Part shown: one piece after another, positions 26,182 through 40,100 of the stretch
How the letters are laid out: each line of letters opens with the position of its first letter
Position numbering within the stretch: the stretch's first letter is position 1
From: Rotaria macrura
Taxonomy: Eukaryota > Rotifera > Eurotatoria > Philodinida > Philodinidae
Assembly: GCA_900239685.1 (NCBI GenBank)
Contig: OENT01000744.1
Coordinates: forward strand, 16,262 to 80,261
DNA: 64,000 nucleotides
Reading direction: 5' to 3'
Notes under the pieces: model-generated
The model's database searches: none
What the model was told of the DNA's origin: nothing
What the model saw: only the letters and a program-made list of their open reading frames with translations
Translations under genes and position numbers: made by a program

Positions 26182-28252
26182 ATATATAATTAACATTCTC
26201 AATTGCAATCAGATCTGTTTCCTGTGTGTACGTGTATTTTTTAAAAATTTTCTCATGCTATAATTATTAATTCACTCATTCTTACATTCCGTTTTTACTT
26301 TAAACGTATATATATATATATATATACATATATGAAATATACATGTTTGTGTTTTTTTTAGAGTATTTTTTTTTCTTTTGTAAACTAGTTTTTTTCTTCT
26401 TTCTTATCATAACCGTCCTTTGTGTTGAATTTTCTGGCGTTTTCGTTTTGTTTTGTATTCTCTATTGAGCATTGTGCAAAACCTTGTTGATTTCACAATG
26501 TATTCCATATCGTATCTTTGGTTTTTTTTTATTCCTGTAGATATGTTTTATAATGATAGCGCTCATTTGTATCACACATTCTATAAGCAACTACGTTTGT
26601 TGTTTTATTCGTAATTTGCTATACTATGAATGGTTATTGATAATGCAGAATTTAAAAAAAGAAATAAATCATAATATAAAGCACGTGAAAGTTGTAGGAT
26701 TCTGTTTATAATGTACATTTAATTTATCGATCTAGTACGTTATAAATGACAGATTTCAAGAATCGTATGGAACTATAAGACATTATTACTCTGCATTAAT
26801 TACAATTTTGTTAGAAATATAAACAAAAGACTACATATCACATTTCTAAAAGAACGATCAGCTAGTGTTTGCCACCAGGTTATTGATAAAGAATATTTAT
26901 GAAGGAAAAAGAAACAAGCACAATGCCAATATTTAGAATTCTTCCACAACCATATAATGTACACAAGCATTCATACGGAACAGGTTGACTCAATAGAAGA
27001 TGTTGAATTTGTTTATGTATTTCACGGATAATTTTCTGCATCAATTTGTTGTACAAACAATTATTGATAGATAGAAAAATGAGTAGGGCCTTTGTAGAAA
27101 ATGGATAACGACAAGTGATCAAAGTCAAAATCTTCTTCGTAACATAATTCGAACAATGGATAATACAATTTAGAAAAAAAAATCTGTTTGCTTAATAAAT
27201 CATGGACTTCCTTCACTTACTATGTTTTACATAACTTCTAGGGCTACAAAGAATTTAGGCCTAACAGCGATACCACTTTCGTGATTCTGTTAAGGTGTCC
27301 TGATTTTTTAAGATTTATCTTCGTAGGACCGTGTATACGTCATTTTGACGTGTTATTCGGCTATATTCAACGTTTCCTAAACATTTCTATGAAAAGAAAG
27401 ATTGTACTAAAATTTTTAACTATTGTGTCCAATTTTTTTCTTGTAATCAGTATAAGTTTCAATTATTTCGAATTAATGGACTTTTTCGAATGCAGCTATG
27501 TCATCATGTGTGATAGAATCCTACAGGTTACGACTTTTTTGTACCCTAAACCTAACCTACTGAATAACTTCGTAACCTTGTCGTAACCTAACCATTTAAA
27601 CTTCGTAAACTTAACCTGTTCTATCACAAAGATTTTTCATCTTACAACCTATCATACTCGTAGAGTTTCAAGTTCAAGAAAAAGTCAATATGACGTTTTT
27701 CTTCCATATGTTTGAGCATATTTTATTGATTTTTCAACGAGAATCAAATACAAGATTTTTGAATATTTCGAAAGTTTCTTAAAAATATAATATCATTAAC
27801 AACATCATTGCTTCAGTTAAGTTTTGTCTCCTTTTCGACAAAAAAGATATCAGAAATATAGGCGGCGGAGCCCTTTGGCTAGGACGGGCCCAAGGGTCTC
27901 CTAAAAAAAATTTGGGGAGGCTTGGTGGGACTGAAATATTTGAAAAAAATACCGATTTCATCATGATTCTATCCTTGACAAGGGAAAGCGGTTAAAAAAG
28001 GCGATGCTTATTTTTTACCTAAGTTATGTGCAACCTGATCCTGAGTATTAGGCGTATAGGTTTGTATGTTTTGGAAAGATCTTCACTCACTTACTCTAGC
28101 GACTACTTTATGAAGATAAAGCGAAGTAGTTAGAATACATTTATGATGTCGACGTGTTTTTATTTATCATTAAAATTTGTATCATTTTCTGTATTTTACT
28201 TTTGAAAGATTTTGAAATGATAAACAAACAGTAAGATTCGTGAAAAAAATAA

Positions 28253-28490
28253 ATGTCAACACCGACATCAACAAAACCACTTCAAATTACATCTGCTTTT
28301 GAAAACAAAAAAGCGTGAAGCTGCTAGAATTCATCCAGATAGTTCAAATAATTCCTCAATTCATTTATCTAATGATCATGAAAATGTGAATTCAGCTCAA
28401 GAATTTATGTCACCAGAACTTGTCGAAGTTTCTACTTGCAACAATGACGCAACAACTCTTTCATCATGTCCTTATTCCTCATATGCATGA
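28253..28490 (+). pseudogene. possible broken short ORF, unknown
   Basis: An ATG at 28253 opens a frame (MSTPTSTKPLQITSAFENKK) that stops near 28316. A second frame, offset by one base at the A-rich stretch, continues with Ser/Asn-rich sequence to 28490. The pattern suggests a frameshifted coding fragment, perhaps of a transposase-like or regulatory protein. There is no diagnostic domain, so this is weak. Confidence 0.2.
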
Positions 28491-28929
28491 AGAAAACCTA
28501 GATCAGTTAGACTCGAACAGTATTTGTTTTGATTTTCCTTGAAAAAGATAGGAGTAGAAAAATCTGTTTTCGGGTATAAACAATAGTTTTTGTACTTATG
28601 ACTTTTTCATTTGCTTTAGTCAAGGTTTAAGATGGTTCATGCTTATGTTGATAATGAAATAAAAATTTTTATAGTGTAGTAGAATTTTCGATTGTTCCCA
28701 AGGCATACACATGGGTCAGTGCAGAACATTTTCTAATTGAAAATTGTGACAACAAAATTTAAAAATATGTTTTGCCTCCTAGTGTCGACTTTTTATCGTT
28801 ATTCGCAAACATATGTGATCCCCTCTAAGTTAGAAATGTTCCGCCGCCTCTGGTCAGAAATGTATATTAAGTTCGGCTTCGTAAAAGTTTTATCTATGTG
28901 AACTCATCCTTAATTTTAACCCTGTATTT

Positions 28930-29010
28930 TTTTAGTAACCTTACCCTAACCTAACCTAAGCTACCTATAAGCTAAACCTAACCTGTCCTATAAGTTAGGA
29001 TAAGGTTAAC
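28930..29010. repeat. CCTAACC-rich tract
   Basis: Irregular repeats of CCTAAC/CCTA words (taaccctaacctaacctaag and similar). Related short tracts lie near 27545-27600 and, weakly, at 9450-9480. It looks like a degenerate interstitial G/C-strand-biased repeat. It does not match the TGTGGG-type repeat I recall for bdelloid telomeres. Confidence 0.5.
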
Positions 29011-31144
29011 CTGCAGGATTCTAATGTATGATTATCAGCTATACTTCACCGATATTGATATCATTCGGTTTTCGGACCATGTGTAGTCGGATTAAATCTT
29101 GTATCCCTTATTTTAACATTTCAGCGTTTTACGAAAGTTTTCTTGTAAACGCTCTTATTTTGTTATCTATAACATGGTTGTTCTATATATGCGAAGAGCA
29201 GAGATAGCAAGAAAAGGAAAAGTAGCAGATAGATAAAGAACTTTTAAAAGTGAGAGGATACGATTTTTTCTTATATCTTTTTACGGCTATTTTCCTAATA
29301 AAAATCCAATTTTGGCTACAAACAAATGGCAATGCTATCGAAATGGGTACCCCATCCTCAATGTCATATGCCTGAGAAAAAGAAAACGCATACACAATGC
29401 ATACTTAGAGATAGCGACCGAAAAGGAAAAATGCCGACGAGCGAAATATGTATTCAAAGAAGTATAATCTAGTCATTTCAATGAACTATCATTGATGGAC
29501 ATACTTTTGCGCAACTCTCATTCTAAATAGTAGTACTATGATATGACTTATAATGTTCTGATTTTGTTTCTGATTTTCAGACATAGGCCACTGTGACTTC
29601 TGAAAGATGACAAAGCTTATGTATGTCTATTGAATTCTAATGATACATCATCATTCTTCGATTATCAAAACGTGTTTGCCAGAGGGTGGTCGAAAACTTT
29701 TCCCCTAAGCACTTCTTTTAGATCTTGTTTCATAAAAGAATGTTTTTAATACGATTCGTAAATTGTTCGTATGATGAATATCTTATTTTACGTGTAGGTC
29801 ACTTTGAACGTCTAATTATACAACCATGCCAATAGATTTACCTCTATGATAGAAGACACTACTCTAGCTACTAGCGTATCTCTACGGTTGAAATCAAGTC
29901 ATGTTCTACAACATAAAGACAACATTAAATACTTCTACTATGGGCAGGACTACAAGCTTCAATTGCTTTTCATGGTATAATTATGATCGCTAATCTTTTT
30001 CTTTTAGCTCTAAAGACATCAATTACATATAGAGCCCAGTAGCAACATATGGTCGTTCATGAACAGTTGGCACTTGCGGTGATAAATCTGAGTTATGTAC
30101 GAGTGACTTTATTTTATCATGTTCCAAGTTCAAATTAGATTGTTCGGTCATGCATAGATAATTTCAAATTGTGATGGTGTGAATACTCTTACTTGTAGGG
30201 CATCATATTAGATTATTGATATTATATTTCAGTAATAGATACTATCAATGTGGAACATTTTATTCATTCAATTTGGCTCAAGTCATTAATAATTATTGTT
30301 TATTCTATGCTATACATGTTTTCTAACAATTGATTGATTTATAAATAAATTAAAACCTATTCTTTTTACACTCTCAGTCTTCGTAAAAAGCCTTGAAAAC
30401 AATAACTAATTAGTTTATCTAACATTTGTATAGTAAACAAAAAATGTTCTCCATACGTTTAAGTGTCATTCTACTACTAGTTTTTATTTCATTCAATGAA
30501 AATAGAAATATATAAATTTACTTGATTCTCATAAGCAACTGATTAAAAGCTTGAAAATCACGTTCCGTTCTTTTTTTTTTTAATTTTCCTGTCCATGACC
30601 AACTTTCATGTGTACTTCCAACATAATAATTACACACTTTACTCATGCAACACAAAAATTGAGTATAAAAAAATTTAATTTTTAACAACACACCATGTAT
30701 ATCAAATAACAATTTACATGCATTATCTATCAATTAAATATAGATGACAAGTAAAGTAAAAAAAGAGACGACTGAAATATGTATGACTTTCTTTTATGAC
30801 AATATAATAACACTTTTCATATATTTTTTTTAATGCTTTTCTCCTTCGCACTCTCTGTATGTGTCTCTTATCAATACAATGGCAATATATTCAGTTGACT
30901 TGAAGCTAGTACGACACAAGAAAGATGAATGAAGTTTTTCTTACATATACCTTTTCTGCTCACACTCTCATCGTTTTAGTTTCAGACCATAATAATTGTA
31001 ACGGTATTTTCATTTAGAACATTTTCTCGTTCTGTTATACTTCTCTTTCTACATTTTATTATTGCTTATTCTTATTTGCATGAAGACTTGTGTCATTCAC
31101 TAAGTTCATTTCTTATCTTAAAGACATCGTTTTATTTTAGTAAG

Positions 31145-31961
31145 ATGATGCATGGTCAAATCGAATCTCAATACTATCGTTATAAACCAAGAATCTATAT
31201 TCATAAACGACCATTACATTGGTTCATTATGTTTATTTCATATGTCTTTATATTTCTTCTTGTTCTCGAATCAATAGCATTCATTGTACTTGGCGTATGG
31301 CATCTTAGTATTCCACGTCTCGAAAATGTTCTAAGTTTTTCTGGTAATATCTATCGTCGAGAATTAGGTTTTGGTATTCTTCTTGTTATTATTGGATCGA
31401 TTGGCATTTTATCTAGTCTTATTGGTATTATTGCTATGATTACATTACGTTTAGTATTATTAAAAATAGTAAGTAGAAACATGTTTAGAAGTCAGTAAAA
31501 TCCTATTTGAATTGATTCAGTATGCATCATGTTTATGGCTTTTGATGATTCTCGGAATAATTATTGGAATTATTGGGATTATTTTTGCATGTAAGTCAAA
31601 GTTTAATTAGTTCTCTTCTTTTACTATGTCGTTGATTATGTTTAGCACAAGTCGATGGTTTTATGAATGATGATGTAAATAATAATCCGAACTTAGTCGA
31701 AACTAGTGTAAGATTTAATAGAAAAACAGAGAAATCTTTTGCATGATTCAATTTATATTCTTAATTTTTAGTATAATCAAGAAAAATTTCTATTAGGCAT
31801 GAATGGTGGCCTAACTCTATTTATGAGTTTAACAATAGTAAGTTTTTCAATACGTTCGAAGTTGAATTGAATATATTATTATTCTTTAGCTTGTTGGTAT
31901 TATTATTGTTCATTGTTTGATTGGTGATACACACAATCTTTCATATATGCTATCGAAATGA
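31145..31961 (+). CDS. four-pass membrane protein, five exons, unknown function
   Basis: Exons 31145-31468, 31521-31590, 31646-31707, 31772-31837 and 31890-31961 join in phase to 197 residues. An in-frame ATG at 31076 would add 23 residues, but ttttattttag just before 31141 may instead be a splice acceptor, so MMHGQ was chosen. There are four hydrophobic segments: ~23-50 (WFIMFISYVFIFLLVLESIA), ~72-100 (FGILLVIIGSIGILSSLIGI), ~105-130 (LWLLMILGIIIGIIGIIFA) and ~160-185 (LTLFMSLTILVGIIIVHCLI). A short hydrophilic loop (SQVDGFMNDDVNNN) separates TM3 and TM4. The topology resembles tetraspan proteins, but the large CCG-containing loop of true tetraspanins is absent. Confidence 0.75.
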
Positions 31962-33456
31962 AACATTAAACAGTACCATAAAGATGTAGTATTTTTCTTT
32001 TATTTGATTCCTTGAAGCGCATTACTTTGTATATATTTATGATAAATGAAAACACGACGATGTCTATATAGTGTCACTTAATTCTACGTGCCCTTTAAAT
32101 CGAACCAGAAGAAAGAATGCAGTAGACAATAGTGAGTGTATAGTCATATCACAAATAATAAAAGAACTGTAAAATACTTGATTATATATCAACAAGACAA
32201 AAAAGTTAATATAGAAGAATTTAACTTTTAATTATGTAATCAATATTTGCTTGAGAATGCATGCATGTATATTGAATTTAAGCAGTATGTGAATGACATA
32301 TTCGTATTACTTCTATTAGATCATTATTTGATTTCATATTAAATATGAATGGTATAAAGAAAATGACTTTCATTCTATGAAAACAATAGCATTGACTAAA
32401 TATCATTTATCATCGACTTTTATTATTCATGATCATGAATAAAATTCTACTATGATAAATTCATCATGGATTCAATTCTATTTTATTGAGAACGATGGAA
32501 GTGTTCCATTCATTTAAGATATTTAAATTTCAGTCAATGATTTACTAAGTTTAAAATTTTGAAGGATTCTTCCTCTGCGTATACGATTGTTCCATCGATT
32601 TGAATAGATCCTAACGATTATCGAATGATAGTGCTTTTATTAAACATAGTGGTTCAATTCTTGAACAAGCACTTGTTGACACTTAATGCTATATTGATCA
32701 TGAACGACGTGCTTGTCTCAATAACCATTGATGTTACACAATCAAAAAAAACAGTCAGTAACTCAACACATTTTTACGCGTCACTTTAGTAATAAAGTCA
32801 AGAAATCGAAGAACAATATCTGAAAATTCTTACTCGATGTATCTTGATATTATTGCTGCTAATCAAAAATAAGTGAATAAAATTGATTTTGAAAACATGA
32901 AAATCCTTAAAATTTCGGCATTGAACAATGCTATCGATCTATGAAATATTTTACACAATATATTCATGTATTGAAAATGTCTTTTTAATTCCGTCTGATA
33001 AATATCATCCATTAAGAAGAATTATTGACACATGCACATCAAAGAGAAAAATAGTAATAAAATAGAAATCTGTTTGAAATTTTACGGGGTGTGTTCGTTT
33101 GAAGCCTTTTAGCAAATATTCGAGGCTTTCATTTATTTTCATAATTACATATATTCAATTATTCAAGAAAAGTTTTATCTAATTTCATTTAAGCTCATAG
33201 TGACATATGAAGTATGAGATCGTTGCCTTTGGTTAGATAGATGCTTTTCGAACATCAAATGATTAATTTGAATCTTCTCTATGATCATGTAATACTTTTG
33301 CAATGAGTGAGGATGAAAATTGAACAAAAAACTTGAAGTTTCTCAAAACCATGACTAAACAATTTACAAAAAATGGATAAATTTTATTTCTTCGAAACAT
33401 TATCAACGTCACTAAATAGCAGTACAGCCTTGGGACATATGCAAAACTTGTACGGT
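31962..33456. other. intergenic, nothing recognised
   Basis: AT-rich sequence with short open frames interrupted by stops. A possible coding scrap near 32620-32730 contains in-frame stops and could not be assigned to a family. Confidence 0.4.
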
Positions 33457-33460
33457 TTAA

Positions 33461-34505
33461 CCCTTTCTGACCGGCTACCAGAAGAACGAGTGCAAAAAAC
33501 GCTTCCCCATTGTATTTAGACTTCAGTCACTACGTAGATATCGAAAATCTTGTATTCGATTCTGGGAAGATGGCGGGTCACAAAACCCCTTGATGTTACC
33601 TTTTGGTCACATCCGGTAGTAATGGTACAGACATATAAAAAGATTGATCTTTTTTCTATGTCAATGAGTTCGATAGTTTATAATTTTTCTTAATCCATAC
33701 CATGAAACTAGAACAAAGATTATGTTTCTACATCTTCCTTCTATACCTCAGCTGAGTTATCGATAGAATATCGTGAAACATCACTGAATTATGCAAAATT
33801 TACCTATTTTCTTGAGATAAGACTCAGAATTTAGAGGAACTCTGGGAGTTTTCGAATTCGATTATATCTTACCGTTCACAATCATTGCTGGATGCTTCGA
33901 AAACTCCCAGCGCTTCTATAAATTCTGAGTCTTATCTCAATAAAACATGCAAATTTTGCGTAATTCCGTGATATTTCACAGTATTCTAGCAATAACTAAG
34001 TTGAGGCTTCGAGAGAATAGGTAGAAACATAATCTTTGTACTAGATTCATGGTATGGATTAAGAAAAGGTATGCAACATCAAATTCCTTTAGGTAGATAA
34101 AAGATAAATTTTTTTATCTGTTTGTACCGTTACGTCCGGATGTGACTAAAAAGTAACATTCTTGTTTTTTCTTACATAATTCATTATTGAAACACTGCCG
34201 TTAGTAGTGACGGAAACAGAGAATCTATCAACAAATTGTTTACAGTTTGTATTTCGAATATCGACTTTTATTAGATGTTCGAAACAGTGATAATTCCGAC
34301 TGTGAAGATTCTCCATGGCACTCAGCTCTCATGATGCTGCTTTGAGAAAGCAAAGTGCATTTATCTTGAATGAAAGGTGAATAGATTGTGGCATTGGTGC
34401 CCTTAATCATCATGATATCAGAACGATGTTCAACACAAGTTTGAAACAGTTTTTGATAAAACAATTTCAAAATGTGCCCATTTGGTACCATCCGGCCGGA
34501 AAGGG
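33461..34505. mobile_element. piggyBac-type non-autonomous element with TTAA flanks and internal palindrome
   Basis: The 1,045-bp element begins CCCTTTCTGACCGG and ends CCGGCCGGAAAGGG, so its ends are imperfect terminal inverted repeats. It is flanked on both sides by TTAA (33457-33460 and 34506-34509), the target duplication of piggyBac transposons. Inside, a left arm (~33590-33880) and a right arm (~33895-34170) are inverted copies, matching at GTCACATCCGG and at the CTCAGAATTTA/TAAATTCTGAG core. A minus-strand open frame at 34240-34491 near the right end is unassigned. No transposase is recognisable, so it is probably mobilised in trans. Confidence 0.8.
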
Positions 34506-34509
34506 TTAA

Positions 34510-37187
34510 AAGAAAATTATTATTTGTTTCAGAGAATTGGAAACATTCTGAATAAGAAAATATTTATCTGAAATAGTAATAGTTTCATCAAGAATCTAAG
34601 TGATTGAAGCTTATAGTTTTCAGAATTCTTCTCTCGCGTCGACGGTAACTAAGTATTTTTGTATAGAATATTGCCGTTCAACACAATGTTCGCAATCCAC
34701 TTGATCACTTAGTGATAATTCGGTATTTTTTTCAACATTCAATAAATTGAATGCAACACTTTATTCGTAATCAGAAGAACATAAAGCTAGAAAACAATGA
34801 AGAAACAAATAAAATATGGGGCAATATTCGGACGTGTGCAAAATCTATGATTATCACTGAATTCAGGCAAATGTTTCATATTGATAGTATGCCATTAAAA
34901 TCATATGAAGAAAAAATATTTAATTCATTGACTTGCTTTTAACGAAAGAAATGATTAATTATTTCACCTATTGACAACATGAAGTATACAATAATTAAAA
35001 TATTAATTCACAACGAAATATTCTTCCTTGTTTTTTTCATTCATTTTTATAAAAATACGTGTCTATCAACATTGAAAAACGTATTGTTCTAGCTTACTAT
35101 TCATATGGGGATTTATTTGTACCCATGTCAATGTGAAATGTAAAGAATATACTTATGATGCTCTTAATCTATCATAAGTACGTAGGTTGAATATCACAAG
35201 TCTGTATTATATTTCAATATTAACTTATCAATGTATTCAGTTTGAAGAATGTAAAAACTGAATTGACAAGAAAATATGCCTTTTGAATGTGAAGATCTTC
35301 ATTCTAGATGTTCAACACTAGTTCTTTTTTTTTAAATGAAATTTGTGTGCAATGATGAATGTTCTACTATGGACTTATTTCGATATATACATGTAATGTA
35401 TGCTGTCACAAATGAAACAATAGTAAAATTTCAAACTTTTCCTGATAAGAGTGTATTTGACATCAGAGTTTTTATTAATGATATTTGATAGGTTTTATCA
35501 ACTCAATCCGACGATCGATTTTTGAATTTCAAACTTTTATTATAACTATGGGGACATTCCATCGTTAAAACTCTTCGGTTTTCCAATATTCTATATCTAT
35601 TGTTCGAACGTAAAACTATTAAATAAAAGTCAAATTGAACATTATATCAAATTTTGCACTTCGAACATCACAATAAGGCGAACTAAAGTTTTGAAACGGT
35701 TTACAGTAAATTCAATCTAGATTTAAAATTGTAAATCCGAAAATCCTTGTTGAAAATAATATGATGAAAGCTACAGTATTCTATATAGAGAAGTTTGTTA
35801 TCACTAAAGATTAGATCTAATCTTCATAAGCCCTGTCTAATGAAGAACATATTCAGTGAAATAAAAACATCCAACTATCTTCTTTATTTATGAATATTAT
35901 ATCTGTTACATGGAGTCTTTTTAAACTTACATAAACTTTGCGTAGATGGATAATTGGATGCCAGACAGCACGGTAAACATCGAGGAAAAAAAAAGTAGAA
36001 AATTTTTGTGAATAAAAGTTCCAGAAATAGAAAGCAAACAAAGACGATATTTTATAAGCGTTATAAATTTACTAAATGAAAATGTATTTTTAATCTAATA
36101 AACATCTTGAAAAATGGTGGTATCCTAAAAGTTCTCTTGCAACTAAAGATCGGTATTTTGTTGAAATGAGTCAACAGTTTTATTCATTAGATAAAACAAC
36201 TCGATTATATGATCTATAAATTTGATATTGTAATAATGGTCAATGCATCAAAGATGAATATATGATGTCTATTGATGCATCTGTGTTTCATCAAAGTCTT
36301 CTCGTAATATTTGTCATATGAATATTGAAGAACGTGTTTATTGTAGGTGTTGTCGATCGATAAGTGAATTATGTGTTCATATTCAAATCTAAAACTATGA
36401 TTCGTTCTCAAGAGACCATAGAATGAACTATTACATATTTCTTTAGATTCTAAGATTTAAGATGAATGTAGGAAGTATTCTACAAAACAACAATTATCAA
36501 GTCTTTTCATATGATAAAACTGTCAAAACGTACTAGAATCATTCGTTTTTCAGTTATAAGATACTGTAAAGTATAAACTCATAAGAAAGAAAAACAAAAC
36601 CAACTTCTTCGCAATTGTACAATATATACTATTTTTTGATGCACAACGGTAACAATAAATGATCTTTCCCAATGTACGAGAGTTGCAGCAGTGAACTCAG
36701 GATTCTAGATTGAAGATAGGAGTAAATAGATTAGACTCCATGACCGAGGTGTAGGTGATTGTGGCTGATGTGGATTTGCCTTTGGATACAACATATACCA
36801 ACATCCACAATCACACCCTTCCTTTCTGAAATTCTTGATTGTGGGAGAGGGAAATCGACTTTTGCGGTACGTATTGAGGTAATTAACTGTTCAGCCTTGT
36901 AGTAGTTGATACTTGATCATGATCATAACTTAATACTGAATTGGATAGTGAAGCAGTCAACGTACTGGAATGATTTTGGTAAAGCCGACGTGATTATTAC
37001 TATTTATTAACAAGATATTCACTTCTTAAATGATCTTGACAGTGCATCGTGGGAAAATATTTCTGCTCGTCAGATAGAAAAGACAAAGAATGAGACAACA
37101 CTTGATGTAACATCAACAGAGACTCGTAGACTGCTCAATACATCAGGTGGGGCAAGTTCTAATCAGGCAGCATCAACGAGTAAGTAT
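34510..37187. other. intergenic, nothing recognised
   Basis: AT-rich DNA with only short open frames lacking family features. A short plus-strand open stretch at about 37040-37185 (starting near DLDSASWENISARQ) precedes the LDLa-like pseudogene and could be an upstream exon or unrelated. Confidence 0.4.
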
Positions 37188-40100
37188 AAATGGCGCTTAT
37201 TCTGAGAGTCATTCTACTTATCATCTCAACTATGGTCTCAAGTACAGCTTCTGTGCTCTTATGCAATACTGAAAGTGGTGTGAGAACGGAAGCGTTTGAT
37301 TGTATTTACTTCACTGACGAACAAACAGTACAATATTGTAGAACCCTGAGCAGACAGGCTGTGTTTTAAAGGAATTTTTCGGAGTGCCTAGAAGGAGGCG
37401 AGAAATAGGCATTCGGAAAACTGCTCGGCTCGTGCACAACATCACTCCATGGCAAGTGCTCTCGTGGAATTCGAGTGTAGAGGCAGCCGATAATTATGTT
37501 CATGCTTTCTATAACCAATCATTGATGGTTAGGTTGGACCAGTTGTTATACGCAAATGTACGCGAGAAGGATCGTCCGTAAAGTACTGAGAGTACCAGTT
37601 GCTATTTGAGTCGACCTCATTCAACAAAGCTGTCATGATTACACTGGAAAATAAAAAGTATGGTCAAGAACACCAATTACTGAGGTCTATTTAGTGCTAT
37701 AAAACACTACAATTGTGTGACTACGGAATGCTCTGTCTGGAGTGTCGAAACATCTGCGACAGTCAGCAAGACTGTATGGATGGGCTTGACGAGGAGAACT
37801 GTGATAAGTTCGAATTCAACGAATGCGAAAACGGTGAATAGCGCTGTACAAATGGCATTGGTATTGATGAAGAATACTGGCTTGATGGTAAGAGATTGAA
37901 TCTAGAAAGATGAATCGTTTTCAGATAGATTTCGGAAATAGAGACTGTAGTATGCTTTCGAATAATCGAATTATCATTGGAGAAGATTCATGCTTGTAGC
38001 AGACCATTCAATTATTTTCGACACATCAAACATTAAAAGGTCTGAAACCAAATGCTGATTAACAATTCACCTTTTCTGGGTATGGTTTGTTCGGGAAAGA
38101 ATTACTAGTGCTAAAAGTAAAACGACTCTTGGCATATCAGGTGAATAGCTTAAGTCAATGCTGTGCAGCTTTTCACACTGTTTGTTTTGAAATATTCTAA
38201 AAACTAAAACTTTCCATGATGAATACACTCATTTTCTGATCTTTTGAAAATTGTAAGATTATTTTTTTTTGAGTAACAAATAAATCGGTTATATTCAATG
38301 TACTATCATCTTAGACTTCAATCGGATCTCCATTTCCTTCTAAAAAATCAACACTTTTCGATAATAATCTAGATGCACTACATTTTGTTGCTTTAAATGG
38401 TCTCTTTCTCAGTACATTTAAAAGTTCAATTATAAAATTCAAGGTGGTTAGCGCACACGCCCATGATTTCAATCTACTCATAAAAAATTTGATTTCATAA
38501 ATCTTTCTGGGAAGACAAAGTTTGTGAAAGTTTTGTAGTCGGTTCTAATTGTATTGTTAAAAATAGCTCTACGACTGTTAATCTTTTTGTCGACCGGATA
38601 TTACATGAGTACCCGATTGTATGGACTGAAGCGATGAGTCAGCGCTTACTGACGAAAGTTGTACGTTCAATCCAAAGTTTGTCGAATGTGATGAGCATCT
38701 GTACGATACAAATCAGTGGTAATATGGCGATGGACAATCCATTCCTAATTATTATCGACACGTGTATCAAACTTACCATAATCTGTTTCAAAAGCTATGG
38801 ACACAGTCCATAGGACTGTGTTGGCTTGGAACCGAGAAATATAAAGATCCGTTGTGAAATATGCATAATTCAAATCTATCTCGCGTTAATAAATGCCGTT
38901 ACTTTATTCGCTGAGATTTATCAGGTGGTCTCGAGTCGAGTTGCCACTGTGATGGTACAAACTGCGTTGAAGTCATGAAAGAATTCTGCGTAGAAACTAC
39001 TACCTATTAATATCCATAAGCAGGCATTGTTCGCCCATCGTTGCATCCTATTTACAAGTGGAAACGAACATGGACAGATACAACACCAAGCTTTTTCATC
39101 GTACACGAAAGCATCCAGTGTCGAGGATACAGCACGGTAACACTTTCAGAAAGTATAGCGTTTCTATACATCGACAGAATTTTAGTGTCTTCTCGCTAAA
39201 TTGAACATTAGTTTTGTCTTTCCATGCCACCGCTTAGTGTTGAAAAGACAGAATCGGATGCTCAATTGTCGAGGAACTGTTGGAACACTACACACTTTTT
39301 TAACGATCGGCCGTATGCTTTCGACGATATTTTTACAGACTCACGCGTGTTTCTCGCAACATCGAATTAGTGATAAGGTTAGAAATTGTTGGGATGAGCA
39401 AGATGAAAACGTTCAAGAGGTCAGGCACTCTAATTATTTTTTTCAACCTCCGAAAGTACCGCTTCCAATGCTCACCTGCACAAATGACTTGTTTATCTGT
39501 ATCGAAACTTGACCTAACACCCTCAATATGTGAAAGCAACCATGATATATTTATCAAAGGAAATATTCGGTTTCTAGTTAGTATGGCGTGGCAAAAACAG
39601 ACGATAGCTGGTGTCTTTTTCTGAGATACTACGTCGGTAATTAATCCATTCGCTGTTCAGCATTAGAGATCAGCATGGGTAAGGGTTATCTACTGGGTGT
39701 ACCAACCATTCCACACATGTTTTACTGTGACAGTTTCTGGGACGAGCAATCACATATGAACGAAGAAAGGAATTTTTGTCAACAATGGATTTGCCAGATG
39801 ATGAGAACCAATGCCTATCCTGCCAATGTGTTGATTTATGTTTGGTATGCGATGAAAAATGGGATTACAGCGATGCGTCGGACGAAGAGTCGATAGTTTC
39901 GATCAAGCAATGTTCAAAGCACAACCGAAATTTACTAGGCTTGGATGAACGAAAGCAAGAGTGCACACGTCTTTACTCAAAGTCAAAAATGCCCTTCTCC
40001 GATTTGCGTAATGTGACAACAGAGTATCCGTGTTATTTAGCATCAGTTCGCAATCCACTGGATATTCATAATTATCGACCTTGCATCAATCTTACTCAAG

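Larger units (their letters stand above)
26182..31144. other. gene-poor AT-rich intergenic region
   Basis: Downstream of contactin there is a TA microsatellite near 26307-26327 and long T-rich tracts. CCTAACC-like tracts occur near 27545-27600 and 28930-29010. A more GC-rich patch at about 27860-27920 resembles a repeat scrap. A short open frame at 28253-28490 looks broken, with an in-frame stop near 28314 and a continuing frame after it. No intact gene was recognised. Confidence 0.5.

Noticed and set aside
34240..34491. Minus-strand 83-codon frame inside the piggyBac-type element, considered as a transposase piece
   Set aside because: No DDD/DDE motif or Cys-rich end is visible; it cannot be assigned to transposase.
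39333..39624. Overlapping frames on both strands within the LDLa-like region
   Set aside because: They are explained as pieces or shadows of the decayed LDLa-like gene and not separate genes.
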